64,000 nt of DNA from Ascaphus truei (Eukaryota; Chordata; Amphibia; Anura; Ascaphidae). A program made the position numbers and the translations under genes. The stretch spans positions 233,140,530-233,204,529 of the forward strand of contig CM071568.1 in assembly GCA_036426205.1 (NCBI GenBank). The letters run 5' to 3'. Shown piece by piece: positions 58,601 to 61,169 of the stretch; the first letter of the stretch is position 1, and each line of letters starts with the position of its first letter. The notes beneath the pieces were generated by a model. That model saw only the letters and a program-made list of their open reading frames with translations, had not been told where the DNA came from and did no database searches.

Positions 58601-60628
58601 GGACATTTTCTTAATTCTGATATTGTAAGACACCTCTCACATTATGCAAGGGAATGGGCGTTAATGTGTCTTCTGATCTCAGAAGATGTCTTATTGAATA
58701 GCACTGATTAATAAATAAGAGTATGCATAAAATAAAGGGATGTGCCGCTTCAAACTCTTAAAGCTAATTATCAAAATTACCATGTAGTCTAGAGCAGAAG
58801 AAACCTTTCCATAGAAATCTGGGAATGTTGGGTGCAGCACTGTAAATTTAAATGAAAAACTGGAGCAGAACATGTCAGAGCTTCATCAGGGGTTTCGTGT
58901 CTGGCGTTTAGGTGCATTGATGTCACAGAGGTCGTGCAGGGTCAGGTAACAAGTGTAGGCAGAATCATATGCCAAGGGGTAGCTAAGCAAGTGAAACTAA
59001 ACAGCCAGTAATGGAGATTAGCAAGAAGGGATTGCGAACTGAGTCAGCGGTAGTCTATTGAGGCAAGTGCTTATTGGTAATGACTAGGCATCTATTAAGC
59101 AGGCTCTTACTTTGTGATTTTGTGATATTGTGATGACTGAGTGTCTTGCCTGAGTTATCTATATCACTGAGGTTCATGTAACAATATAAAAGGTTAAACT
59201 AGTAGTATTTTTAGCATATGGCAGCACATTAGAACTACAGAGTTCCTAAATTTATCAACTATATACAGTATCTTTCCAGCTGAGTAAATACTTACCTTTC
59301 TGAATGAAGCATATTTTTTGTAGTAAAAGTGTGTTTCTTACTGGTACCAATCTCACTCAGCTGCCCATCCCACCTTGTGACCTTTTAATTTTGTATTGGT
59401 TAGATTGTTATGTGTTCTGTTTTAGCACACGCGCCATTTAAAAAAAAATGTTGAGTTAATAAAAGTGATGTTTTAAGCAACAGTTGTGCTCCCAGAGTGA
59501 ACTCTTTTGGGTTAATGCTCCATTTTTCTGCTACAGTTAGTACTGTAAATGAGCCTTAATGTTCATATTACAACTGTAGTGCTAATTGTATCCTTCAGTA
59601 TATCTTCAGTATGTCCGTGGTATTACAGGATACAGGTCCCTCCAAAATAAACCATGGCAAACCAAATTTACAGAGTATAAAGACAGGAAATCTGTCAACT
59701 TCCACAGAATTGTTAAGGAATGGGATCAAGATTTCAAACTCAAATCAAATAAGGAAACAGAGTAATGTAATGAGAGTGGTTTACCCCTGTATTGTGATAC
59801 CTGTACATGGTTCACAGAATATGATATTCACTGCTTTTCTGCAACCAACATGAAAGCTGATGGATTTTGCTCCCAAGTGTTAGGGGTCTCTGACTCAATG
59901 GTCAGGTATGTTGTTTCCATGTACAGTACATATACAAAATACAGAGCCTTCACGTACATGCTCTCCCCTATCAGAAATGTAAACTCAAAATGATGCCTGC
60001 TCATTAAACATATATATAGTAAGTAATACTGTATGTGCTTGAGATACTGTATGCACAGTAGACCAGTAGCTTACCATTATGACATCACAAACATCTACAA
60101 GAAGTGGAAATACAAGATGTCTCTGCTATTGGAAATATACATCTGCCATAATAATATGGTTTTTTTTTAAATTACATTGATTATTGATATATAGTACAGC
60201 TGAAATGAATGCTTTTGAAAGAAACAAGAAATAATGCATTCAAATTTAACCAGGGTGTTTTTAAAGGGGTTTGTTAATTTGCTAGAGTTATGATTCCACA
60301 GAACATTCTAGAAAACATATGAAGACACAATTGAGAAGAATACATATGAAGACACAACTTTGAAGAAAAAAATATTTTGGGGGAATTGTTTAGGTCAGCT
60401 TAGTAGCATATAAATAACTACAAAATTCCTTCTTACTCAGTCAATCTGTTGTTCAATATTCCAATTTTATTTGAATCAAACCAAGACATGTCCTGATGAA
60501 GCACTGCTCTGAAAAACTTCTGTCGAATTCTCATAGCCTGTCTTTTGGCAGAGACCAAAAATGTCCAGATTTGAAAGAAACTTAAAACAAACGCAGCACA
60601 GCCAATGGCGACAAAGTAGTAACAAAAC
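4669..60628 (-). CDS. abcb5: ABCB1/4/5-subfamily ABC exporter, 19 internal exons, both ends outside window
   Basis: Full-size ABC exporter of the plasma membrane: ATP-driven efflux of hydrophobic compounds or lipids in this family. Coding exons (minus strand, 5' to 3'): 60628-60437, 55298-55127, 53763-53639, 52775-52598, 51356-51243, 44987-44877, 44768-44643, 34507-34304, 33954-33784, 33671-33510, 33163-32921, 31776-31627, 30189-30085, 25325-25248, 12850-12767, 12596-12393, 8979-8879, 8004-7864, 4825-4669. All junctions are GT-AG and phases agree throughout (2818 nt, about 939 aa, no stops), so this is an intact gene, not a retrocopy. Most exon lengths match, as far as I recall, those of human ABCB1. 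NBD1 has every catalytic motif. Paralog choice is inference: [39 protein letters not shown] and YYSLVM look ABCB5-like; [18 protein letters not shown] and [11 protein letters not shown] look ABCB1/4-like. Introns reach 12.4 kb because of transposons. Confidence 0.93.
5326..7599 (+). mobile_element. L1/Tx1-type LINE insertion, internally deleted, with 14-bp target duplication
   Basis: Flanked by AAAGTCTTTAATCT (5312-5325) and AAAGTCTCTAATCT (7600-7613). The left 300 bp is GC-rich and starts with a hairpin (CTGCTGCGGCCGAG / CTCGGCCGCAGCAG), like a 5' untranslated region. It runs directly into the C-terminal third of an ORF2 protein and an A-rich tail with AATAAA at 7575, so most of ORF1/ORF2 is deleted. 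Confidence 0.7.
5640..7100 (+). pseudogene. L1-type ORF2 C-terminal fragment
   Basis: After a lead-in, the frame gives LINE-typical blocks: [43 protein letters not shown] and INKFIWKKQ, a stop (TAA at 6293), [15 protein letters not shown], then in other frames [27 protein letters not shown] and a Cys/His knuckle ([18 protein letters not shown]). These are the thumb and C-terminal zinc-knuckle regions of L1-clade reverse transcriptases. At least two frameshifts and a stop: dead. Confidence 0.8.
7794..7834. repeat. CTCTCG microsatellite
   Basis: Repeats of CTCTCG/CTCTCT immediately upstream (plus-strand sense) of ABCB exon 18. Confidence 0.85.
7864..8004 (-). CDS. abcb5: ABCB exon 18: TM11
   Basis: 141 nt between acceptor CACATTAG and donor CAT|GTAAGT. 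Reads [18 protein letters not shown], then [17 protein letters not shown] and EFQHVF. The FRFGA-LVAH motif is typical of this exon in the family. Confidence 0.93.
8879..8979 (-). CDS. abcb5: ABCB exon 17: fourth intracellular loop
   Basis: 101 nt with no stand-alone start. Found by reading the reverse strand between acceptor TTGTATAG and donor CAG|GTGACA. Reads [19 protein letters not shown] and [13 protein letters not shown]. The junction AG|G makes Arg. Confidence 0.93.
8980..10632. other. Intronic sequence, unclassified
   Basis: AT-rich, with scattered repeat-like text but no ORF, inverted repeat or exon that I can support. Confidence 0.4.
10633..10985. repeat. Inverted repeat disrupted by a pogo-like MITE
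   Basis: TATATATTTGTGTCAAAAGG and GTGCTACTGGGTTAGTGGCC at 10637-10674 match the reverse complement of 10942-10985. The MITE at 10684-10890 lies between the arms, so it landed in an older foldback repeat. Confidence 0.65.
10684..10890. mobile_element. pogo/Tigger-like MITE
   Basis: 207 bp with ends CAGGTAGTCCTCGTTATCC and (reverse) CAGGCGGTCCTCGGTTCTCC, flanked by TA on both sides. The ends resemble those of vertebrate pogo/Tigger elements. No coding capacity. Confidence 0.7.
10986..12392. other. Intronic sequence, unclassified
   Basis: No exon or coding repeat recognised; poly-A run at 11933-11949. Confidence 0.4.
12393..12596 (-). CDS. abcb5: ABCB exon 16: TM9
   Basis: 204 nt. Reads [17 protein letters not shown], then [18 protein letters not shown] and [16 protein letters not shown] is conserved in TM9 of ABCB1/4/5. 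Donor AGA|GTAAGT. Confidence 0.93.
12767..12850 (-). CDS. abcb5: ABCB exon 15: third coupling region
   Basis: 84 nt. Reads [19 protein letters not shown] and ATDASQVKG, the TMD2 equivalent of the WFD/RLT-D region. The usual Trp of D-WFDD is Leu here. Donor GGG|GTGTGT. Confidence 0.92.
12893..13140 (+). repeat. Repeat inverted with respect to 24690-24990, left of the giant element
   Basis: Contains GACCAGGGCCCCAGACAATT, ACTATGAGGGTCTGGTTTTA and GTAACAAAGATGTTTAGTCC. The same order appears on the opposite strand about 11.8 kb away, on the other side of the giant element. Confidence 0.7.
13262..13732. mobile_element. Palindromic retroposon-like insertion with 19-bp target duplication
   Basis: Flanked by identical CACCAGAAAATCAAAACAG at 13243-13261 and 13733-13751. 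The insert is a near-perfect palindrome to about 13622 (centre about 13440, around ACTGATCGTGGAGCATGTG), then a 110-bp unpaired tail ending GCGCTTTCCTTTTCTTG. The long target duplication suggests reverse-transcription-based insertion rather than a cut-and-paste MITE. Confidence 0.75.
13816..13839 (+). repeat. Left terminal inverted repeat of giant Tc1-like element
   Basis: Directly follows TA at 13814-13815. Holds TCTGAGTCTAA at 13829-13839, found inverted at the right end. Imperfect similarity to the right end continues inward (for example CTGCATTCATTTTGCG versus CTGCGTTATTTTCGCG). Confidence 0.7.
14228..14809 (+). CDS. Forkhead (winged-helix) domain protein encoded by the transposon
   Basis: 193-aa ORF with a good start context (CACCCACCATGA). 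Residues about 11-103 align along the whole forkhead domain: KP..SYAYLI (helix 1), [13 protein letters not shown] (helix 2), W57...IR..L...CF71 (helix 3), GGYW83 and P87 (wing 1), then a basic GKRRRV (wing 2). The family binds DNA as a monomer through helix 3. The usual base-contacting Asn and His of WQNSIRHNLS are Arg59 and Lys63 here, and Ser is Cys66, so specificity is probably altered. The tail is Ser/Pro-rich with an acidic end. The TGA at 14807 lies just upstream of a strong donor (GGTGAG, 14820), and another frame joins cleanly to exon 2, so a 1-nt frameshift near 14750-14790 is likely. Role inferred: binding element ends or regulating its genes. Confidence 0.82.
   Translation: MSVQVQPVFQKPDRSYAYLIWATINATDDKMATVVQIYQYFIENYDFYKFSPAPHTWKRAIRKRLCSDPCFYRIKPQFVGGYWCVSPAFSFIYDHADGKRRRVVLKPTKKRQSLPSNASAPASNNGPTVSDSPCCLSRMPEPDFACSFDQACMYLSNFQPHQLTTGGLVPLQTINVDDQEHWTGSGPALAPAE
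15153..15280 (+). CDS. Probable second exon of the transposon forkhead gene
   Basis: Acceptor at 15151-15152 follows a long pyrimidine tract (TTTTTGTTTTTCCTCAG); donor GTGAGT at 14821. Joined in the frame reading [14 protein letters not shown] it gives a 41-residue C-terminus ending QFSGRCY and TGA at 15278. That frame is +1 relative to the forkhead ORF, so one base has probably been inserted in this copy. AATAAA follows at 15369-15374. Confidence 0.5.
15369..15374 (+). terminator. Polyadenylation signal of the forkhead gene
   Basis: AATAAA 89 nt after the exon 2 stop and before the convergent BEN-like gene. It is the nearest such signal on this strand. Confidence 0.45.
15798..16474. repeat. 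Two-unit tandem duplication of the BEN-like gene 3' region, each with a small inverted repeat
   Basis: Units of about 340 bp (15798-16145 and 16146-16474) share ACATCTCCTTTATT, the block from CAGTCCTCGAGGGCAGCA to TGTGTGTGTACAGCAAG and the end AACAGTATGGTCTTAC. Within each unit, GTCCTCGAGGGCAGCAAACAGG and CCTGTTTGCGGCCCTCAGGG form an imperfect hairpin resembling a small MITE, so the duplication followed that insertion. Confidence 0.75.
16401..16406 (-). terminator. Polyadenylation signal of the BEN-like gene
   Basis: TTTATT on the plus strand (AATAAA on the minus) 69 nt downstream of the stop at 16475. Further copies occur in the duplicated 3' region (15838, 16067, 16169). Confidence 0.4.
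16475..18231 (-). pseudogene. Transposon ORF with Ser/Pro/Asp repeats, Met-rich coiled coil and BEN-like C-terminus
   Basis: Exon 1 is 18231-18100 ([19 protein letters not shown], then a Lys/Arg-rich nuclear-type segment). Intron 18099-17867 is GT-AG. Exon 2 is 17866-16475, for about 507 aa in all. In order: a basic segment; about six imperfect 18-aa repeats (DD-A-x-PEIHRS-SP-LF); a heptad run of MDQRM units predicting a coiled coil; a Pro-rich stretch; and a C-terminal helical domain with [43 protein letters not shown] and [13 protein letters not shown]. The last part resembles a BEN domain (DNA/protein binding), moderate confidence only. Two in-frame stops break it (TGA at 16838-16836, TAG at 16693-16691); otherwise the frame stays open across the whole exon, so this is recent decay of a real gene. 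Convergent with forkhead, divergent from transposase. Confidence 0.6.
18232..18469. promoter_or_regulatory. Divergent promoter region between BEN-like and transposase genes
   Basis: 238 bp separate the two start codons. TATAAATA at 18367-18374 faces the transposase. A pyrimidine tract plus CGCAG at 18451-18467 just before the transposase ATG suggests a 5'UTR intron acceptor. No clear TATA was found for the minus-strand gene. Confidence 0.4.
18736..19850. repeat. AT-rich minisatellite in the transposase intron
   Basis: Tandem imperfect units of about 35-40 bp built from TTTGTATATTTATATT, TATATTACAACAG and TATATA at 18736-18870 and again at 19385-19835, interrupted by the foldback at 18868-19240. 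Short spurious ORFs here (all Tyr/Ile) are products of the repeat. Confidence 0.75.
18868..19240. repeat. Near-palindromic foldback element inside the transposase intron
   Basis: Left arm from CAAAGATAGAAGATGCCCTG (18868) and right arm ending CAGGGCGATCTTCTATCTTTG (about 19240) are imperfect reverse complements about 170-190 bp long, meeting near 19045. The centre pairs TTGTTAAAAAG with CTTTTTAACAA. It looks like a later foldback/MITE insertion, since the minisatellite continues on both sides. Confidence 0.65.
20097..20540 (+). mobile_element. Inserted repeat with hammerhead-like start, within the transposase gene
   Basis: About 440 bp between exons B and C. Starts near a hammerhead-like core (20111-20144) and ends in a pyrimidine-rich GTTTTCTTTTTTTCTTG tail after GTGCGCTCTTG. 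The tail resembles the end of the insertion at 13262-13732 (GCGCTTTCCTTTTCTTG), suggesting one retroposon family. It may have replaced the missing transposase exon. Confidence 0.4.
20111..20144 (+). ncRNA. Hammerhead-ribozyme-like core with one extra base
   Basis: CTGATGA (20111-20117), one extra A, a 6-bp perfect stem GTATAC-TTTC-GTATAC (20119-20134), GAAAC (20135-20139) and GCGTC (20140-20144). All conserved core blocks are in order. The additional A before stem II and poor stem I pairing argue against full activity. Confidence 0.4.
20595..20714 (+). other. Exon-like Gln/Glu-rich coiled-coil segment, origin unknown
   Basis: Open frame reading [20 protein letters not shown], then [19 protein letters not shown], ending at a plausible donor (AAG|GTAAAA, 20714). 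It resembles the coiled tail of transposon accessory proteins but matches no family I can name. It may be part of the giant element or of the repeat inserted next to it. Confidence 0.3.
21965..21970 (+). terminator. Polyadenylation signal of the transposase gene
   Basis: AATAAA about 690 nt after the transposase stop codon. Confidence 0.35.
22184..23592. repeat. Right subterminal tandem repeat (two ~0.7-kb units with nested shorter repeats)
   Basis: Unit 1 (about 22184-22905) and unit 2 (about 22942-23592) share GAAGGGATTTTCCAAAGC near their starts, TTTCAAAAGGCAGTTCATCA (22662, 23338) and CACAAATCAACCATGTGCAG. Within each unit a shorter repeat with GCAGGCGCAGTGAGGC, GGACGGATTAAGAACACAATGGC and ATTAACGACTCTGTGGAG occurs twice (four copies in all). 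Only the right end of the giant element has this. Confidence 0.75.
24113..24136 (-). repeat. Right terminal inverted repeat of giant Tc1-like element
   Basis: Read on the minus strand from 24136 this begins CAGTGGTGG, similar to Tc1/mariner CAGT ends, and is followed outward by TA (24137-24138). It shares 17 of 24 bases with the left end. Confidence 0.7.
24137..24689. other. Intronic sequence right of the giant element
   Basis: AT-rich and without recognisable features. Confidence 0.4.
24690..24990 (-). repeat. Repeat inverted with respect to 12893-13140, right of the giant element
   Basis: On the minus strand it reads CCAGGGCCCCAGACAATCAC, TATGAGGGTCTGGTTTTAGA and GTAACAAAGATGTTTTGTCC, matching the left copy apart from a poly-G run. 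Either an older dispersed repeat or the ends of an older element into which the Tc1-like element jumped. Confidence 0.7.
25248..25325 (-). CDS. abcb5: ABCB exon 14: third intracellular loop
   Basis: 78 nt, 26 codons. Reads [16 protein letters not shown], then SFKALLRQ. Donor CAG|GTATGT. The next exon is 12.4 kb away; that intron holds the forkhead-bearing Tc1-like element. Confidence 0.93.
26037..26760 (-). mobile_element. L2/CR1-like LINE 3' end
   Basis: Minus-strand frames with frameshifts give the C-terminal end of a Jockey-superfamily reverse transcriptase: [63 protein letters not shown]. The 3' end is (ATTT)n at 26037-26062 preceded by AAAATATTTTACCAGGAAGT, a 3' end common among frog LINEs. 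5'-truncated and inactive. Confidence 0.7.
27173..27560 (-). repeat. Foldback copy of the hammerhead-bearing repeat
   Basis: Left arm (GGGGATTCTGGGAAATGACA ... TATAGGCTTAAGC) and right arm (GCCTATAGGGGAACC ... TTTCCCAGAATCCCC) are reverse complements with a hammerhead (27301-27382) between them. The same sequence in tandem rather than inverted form occurs at 35872-39150. Confidence 0.7.
27301..27382 (-). ncRNA. Type I hammerhead ribozyme, variant core
   Basis: Minus strand: stem I strand, CTGATGA, stem II GACC-CATTAA-GGTC, GAAG, then stem III and GTC. The base after G12-A13-A14 is G instead of A (15.1), which could still wobble-pair. Flanks TGCATAGCCAG and CTGGCTATGCA extend stem I. Activity uncertain. 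Confidence 0.6.
27636..29284 (+). mobile_element. Tc1-like element, inactive
   Basis: Ends GTCCGAAAATAATTGGACAC and, inverted, GTCCGGAAATAATTGGACAC; terminal repeats are long (more than 60 bp). TA at 27634-27635; the right border lies in a TA repeat, so it is accurate only to a few bases. Confidence 0.85.
27995..29035 (+). pseudogene. Tc1 transposase pseudogene with mutated catalytic Asp
   Basis: Starts [18 protein letters not shown] (paired-like HTH), then GRPRK, then WTDETK with the first catalytic Asp, then [11 protein letters not shown], then a block reading [10 protein letters not shown] where Tc1 enzymes have QMDNDPKH (second catalytic Asp changed to Gly), then PIEH with Glu. Stops at 28427 and near 28497, and a late frameshift. 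Non-functional. Confidence 0.88.
29476..29604. mobile_element. hAT-type MITE with 8-bp target duplication
   Basis: Inverted ends CAGAAGTGGGCAACTCCAGT and GAAGGGTGGCCAACTCCAGT. Flanks CTCTATAC (29468-29475) and CTATATAC (29605-29612) differ at one base. The palindromic body has CCTCAAGGGCCACCAACAGG. Confidence 0.75.
30085..30189 (-). CDS. abcb5: ABCB exon 13: TM8
   Basis: 105 nt. Reads [16 protein letters not shown] and then hydrophobic [18 protein letters not shown], corresponding to TM8. Donor ATG|GTAAGA. Confidence 0.9.
31627..31776 (-). CDS. abcb5: ABCB exon 12: start of TMD2, TM7
   Basis: 150 nt, phase 0. Reads [15 protein letters not shown], then the TM7 helix and [13 protein letters not shown]. 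The LNKPEW motif directly before TM7 resembles ABCB5. Donor GGG|GTATGT. Confidence 0.92.
32043..32163. repeat. Short palindromic MITE-like repeat
   Basis: ATGTATCAAGTGTCGGTATA and the reverse of TACCGGTGCTTGATGCA face each other across about 80 bp. Family unknown. Confidence 0.5.
32921..33163 (-). CDS. abcb5: ABCB exon 11: inter-domain linker
   Basis: 243 nt. Linker between NBD1 and TMD2: an acidic stretch with [11 protein letters not shown], then a basic Lys/Ser cluster with [12 protein letters not shown]. Little sequence conservation is expected here. The Ser residues within basic runs resemble kinase sites of the P-glycoprotein linker (inference). Confidence 0.88.
33510..33671 (-). CDS. 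abcb5: ABCB exon 10: NBD1 H-loop
   Basis: 162 nt. Reads [20 protein letters not shown] with the switch His in AHRLS, then [11 protein letters not shown] and [10 protein letters not shown]. With exons 6-10, NBD1 has A-loop, Walker A, Q-loop, signature, Walker B and H-loop all intact. Confidence 0.95.
33784..33954 (-). CDS. abcb5: ABCB exon 9: NBD1 signature and Walker B
   Basis: 171 nt. Contains the ABC signature [14 protein letters not shown] and Walker [13 protein letters not shown] with catalytic Glu present, preceded by [10 protein letters not shown]. Donor ACG|GTGAAA, a weaker but legal site. Confidence 0.96.
34304..34507 (-). CDS. abcb5: ABCB exon 8: NBD1 Q-loop
   Basis: 204 nt. Reads [17 protein letters not shown], the Q-loop [13 protein letters not shown], then [14 protein letters not shown] and [14 protein letters not shown]. 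The Q-loop Gln is present. VLFGTTI and VTDAEIE are among the ABCB5-like details. Confidence 0.95.
34508..35136. other. Intronic sequence, unclassified
   Basis: No coding signal. A GC-rich stretch (35240-35640) right of the hammerhead-like motif is probably part of the same unnamed repeat. Confidence 0.35.
35137..35166 (+). ncRNA. Hammerhead-like motif with altered core
   Basis: CCGAGGA (U4 changed), extra A, stem GTGA/TCAC, GAAACGTGTT. Same layout as 20111 and 3050. Likely inactive. Confidence 0.3.
36107..36138 (-). ncRNA. 3' part of hammerhead B, separated by the LINE insertion
   Basis: Minus strand: remainder of stem III with GTC (cleavage after the C at 36127), then stem I strand TGTGGGTGGGTTTTCTGG. 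Its partner half is at 38658-38722; the 11-bp target duplication ACAGCTGTTTC overlaps stem III. Confidence 0.65.
36139..38657 (-). mobile_element. ORF1-only LINE (HAL1-like) with poly-A and 11-bp target duplication
   Basis: Flanked by ACAGCTGTTTC at 36128-36138 and 38658-38668. Read on the minus strand it has a short 5' leader, a CCHC-type ORF1, a 270-nt untranslated region and an A-tract (T12 at 36139-36151). No ORF2 reverse transcriptase is present, so it moved with enzyme supplied in trans, as for mammalian HAL1 elements. Confidence 0.75.
36410..38419 (-). pseudogene. L1/Tx1-type ORF1 (CCHC zinc-knuckle, nucleic-acid binding), frameshifted
   Basis: Starts [21 protein letters not shown]-terminal RRM-like region ([38 protein letters not shown]), then two to three CCHC knuckles ([28 protein letters not shown]), then long acidic/basic low-complexity regions and a C-terminal helical segment ending [11 protein letters not shown]. 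Reading requires frame changes near 38070 (T6), 37465 (A5) and 36900 (A7). This is the ORF1 often annotated in frogs as a zinc finger CCHC domain protein. Acts as an RNA chaperone in the LINE RNP (family knowledge). Confidence 0.8.
38658..38722 (-). ncRNA. 5' part of hammerhead B with intact core
   Basis: Minus strand: stem I strand AACCCCACA, CTGATGA, stem II GACC-CATTAA-GGTC, GAAACAGCTGT, then the LINE. The core is consensus but the transcript would be interrupted by the 2.5-kb insertion. Confidence 0.7.
39034..39119 (-). ncRNA. Type I hammerhead ribozyme, consensus core
   Basis: Minus strand: stem I 5' strand AACCCCACA (39102-39094), CTGATGA (39093-39087), stem II GACC-CATTAA-GGTC (39086-39073), GAAA (39072-39069), short palindromic stem III around CAGCTG, and GTC with predicted cleavage after the C at 39061, then stem I 3' strand TGTGTGTGGGTT. 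Stem I is extended by TGCATAGCCAG/CTGGCTATGCA. Every invariant core residue is present. The very short stem III suggests action as a dimer, as described for retrozyme and Penelope hammerheads. Confidence 0.8.
39210..40668 (-). mobile_element. Second Tc1-like element
   Basis: Inverted ends share AAAAAGAAAGTACA and CCTCTTTGAA; repeats about 150 bp long also share GGTTGTATTTGCCTAATT (imperfect). Borders lie in TA-rich DNA and are accurate to a few bases. Confidence 0.8.
39403..40289 (-). pseudogene. Tc1 transposase pseudogene
   Basis: [20 protein letters not shown] (HTH), then a frame change near 40157, [20 protein letters not shown] (first Asp), LGGGGVMI and a stop at 39843-39841, then [13 protein letters not shown] (second Asp) and [17 protein letters not shown] (Glu). 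The catalytic triad is complete in the remnants, unlike the copy at 27995, but a frameshift and one stop break it. Confidence 0.87.
41128..42600 (-). pseudogene. Broken coiled-coil ORF of unknown family
   Basis: Several minus-strand frames read in order: a Lys/Glu-rich start near 42590; a 113-aa Gln/Glu/Asp-rich stretch (42224-41883); then a coiled coil from about 41662 ([35 protein letters not shown]) with imperfect 14-18-residue repeats of the type EL-x-S-x-KE-x-H-x-L ending LKEVHSCFD. At least two or three frame breaks. It may be a transposon ORF1/gag or a decayed copy of a repetitive coiled-coil gene; I do not recognise it. Confidence 0.4.
43490..44120 (-). other. Unrecognised minus-strand ORF pair
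   Basis: A 169-codon open frame (43999-43490) overlapping another (44120-43899) that starts [20 protein letters not shown]. Joined near an A7 run (about 43941) they would give about 205 residues. No domain recognised. An ORF this long in AT-rich DNA is unusual but may be chance. Confidence 0.25.
44643..44768 (-). CDS. abcb5: ABCB exon 7: NBD1 Walker A
   Basis: 126 nt. Carries Walker A as GSSGCGKST between [12 protein letters not shown] and [11 protein letters not shown]. The second motif residue is Ser where human ABCB1 has Asn; the catalytic Lys-Ser/Thr is intact. A 10.1-kb, transposon-filled intron follows. Confidence 0.95.
44877..44987 (-). CDS. abcb5: ABCB exon 6: NBD1 A-loop
   Basis: 111 nt. 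Reads [15 protein letters not shown] and [15 protein letters not shown]. The Tyr in FSYPSRP is the A-loop aromatic residue that stacks on ATP adenine. Donor CAA|GTAAGT. Confidence 0.94.
45600..46130. repeat. GC-rich repeat-like segment
   Basis: Internal TGCTGAGC repeats (45758-45785) and a CpG/CCGCCTC-rich part within AT-rich intron. Borders and family not determined; its ORFs are not protein-like. Confidence 0.3.
46929..46984. repeat. (GT)n microsatellite
   Basis: About 28 perfect GT units. Confidence 0.95.
47610..49134. mobile_element. 1.5-kb palindromic retroposon-like insertion with 15-bp target duplication
   Basis: Flanked by identical TTAGATAATATGTGT at 47595-47609 and 49135-49149. 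Bases 47610-48962 form one long imperfect palindrome (arms about 670 bp, centre about 48282, around TACATGTTCGTGAAGGG), followed by a 170-bp unpaired tail. ORFs inside the arms are mirror-image artefacts. Confidence 0.8.
49624..50848. repeat. Possible DNA transposon remnant with diverged inverted ends
   Basis: GGCCTTGATACATCAACATC at the left and, inverted, TGACCTAGATACATTAAACA at the right. No coding recognised. Weak support. Confidence 0.3.
51243..51356 (-). CDS. abcb5: ABCB exon 5: TM6 and lead into NBD1
   Basis: 114 nt. Reads [17 protein letters not shown] and [16 protein letters not shown]. The A-NARAAA segment is conserved just upstream of NBD1 in the family. Donor CAG|GTAATA. Confidence 0.92.
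52598..52775 (-). CDS. abcb5: ABCB exon 4: TM5
   Basis: 178 nt: six more than the 172 I expect from human ABCB1, explained by two extra residues in SEPEVYTIG. Reads [19 protein letters not shown], then the TM5 helix ending [11 protein letters not shown]. Donor ACT|GTAAGT, phase 0. Confidence 0.93.
53467..53531. repeat. (TAA)n microsatellite
   Basis: About 21 ATA/TAA units upstream (plus sense) of ABCB exon 3. Confidence 0.95.
53639..53763 (-). CDS. abcb5: ABCB exon 3: second intracellular loop
   Basis: 125 nt. Reads [19 protein letters not shown] followed by [11 protein letters not shown], the conserved loop entering TM4-TM5. Donor AA|GTATAA leaves phase 2, completed by the A of the next exon. 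Confidence 0.93.
54522..54867. mobile_element. hAT-type MITE, GC-rich, with 8-bp target duplication
   Basis: Inverted ends CAGGGGAGCACAAACG and CAGGGGTGCGCAAACC. Flanks CCTAAACC (54514-54521) and CCTTAACC (54868-54875) match at 7 of 8 bases. The 132-codon open frame inside is not protein-like. Confidence 0.8.
55127..55298 (-). CDS. abcb5: ABCB exon 2: coupling helix and TM3
   Basis: 172 nt, acceptor a long T tract plus AG, donor AAAG|GTAAGT. Reads [13 protein letters not shown], then the TM3 segment with [18 protein letters not shown] and [13 protein letters not shown] is near-invariant in ABCB1/4/5. Confidence 0.93.
56519..57808. mobile_element. 1.3-kb palindromic retroposon-like insertion with 16-bp target duplication
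   Basis: Identical TCTCTTCCAGACTGAT at 56503-56518 and 57809-57824. Palindrome from about 56695 to 57806, centre about 57249 (ACTGTTCTGAGAACAGT). The unpaired 170-bp part is on the left, so it is inserted in the opposite orientation to 47610-49134. Both arms carry GGGCGAAACGCGTTGAGTAG-type sequence, the 3' half of a hammerhead-like core, doubled on the left arm. Confidence 0.8.
57825..60436. other. Intron between ABCB exons 1 and 2, right part
   Basis: AT-rich. A TTTCGTG/CTTCATCAGG fragment at 58878-58896 was examined as a hammerhead and rejected. No exon recognised. Confidence 0.4.
60437..60628 (-). CDS. abcb5: ABCB exon 1 in window: TM2 and first intracellular loop
   Basis: 192-nt exon after acceptor TTACACAG, ending at donor GA|GTAAGA. 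It reads FCYYFVAIG at the start of TM2, then a hydrophobic helix, then the conserved loop with [19 protein letters not shown] and WFDSNK ending NNRLTE. The WFD and RLT-D signature is the first coupling-loop region of ABCB proteins. Phase carries GA into the next exon to complete Asp. Confidence 0.92.
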
Positions 60629-61169
60629 CTGTGTAATTAAAAGAAAATTGTAAAGGTTTAGGGACTTATTCGATATCCTATGAAATGGCCTATATAGAAC
60701 AAGACCAACAGTTGTGTGGTATATCATTTACACAGGCAAAATTACTGTAGCATTTTGCAGAGGAATATGTGAGAAATAAATAACTGTGTAAAATAATCTC
60801 ATTCAACATTGAGTGTGTATGAAGACAAGTAAAATCTAAAATATTCCAAATCATAATTTACATTTAAATGCCTATTTTTATTTAGACAAATCTATTTAGA
60901 CAAATGTAATCTCCAGTGTGAAATTGCGGTGGGATTTAATAAAGTGAAATCACACAGGCCTTCTACATTCAATATGGTCTGATGCTGTGAATCTGTGACA
61001 CAGTGCTGGAGAACCTTTAGTCCCATTCATTGAATGAAGCAGAGTATTTTTCCCTTGCAAGCTTCACATTGAATACGGCTCTGGGCCATATAAGACATTT
61101 GCTTACAAGTTTGTTGCATATTTTAGTTAAAGATATGTTGTTATAATATCTTAATAGTTAGGCCTAAAA

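Noticed and set aside
58870..58905. Hammerhead-like words (CACGAAACCC and CTGATGAAGC on the minus strand)
   Set aside because: The two words are in the wrong order and adjacent, with no stem II between CTGATGA and GAAAC.
60476..60727. 83-codon minus-strand ORF over ABCB exon 1
   Set aside because: Wrong frame of a real exon; the exon frame gives the conserved ABCB sequence.
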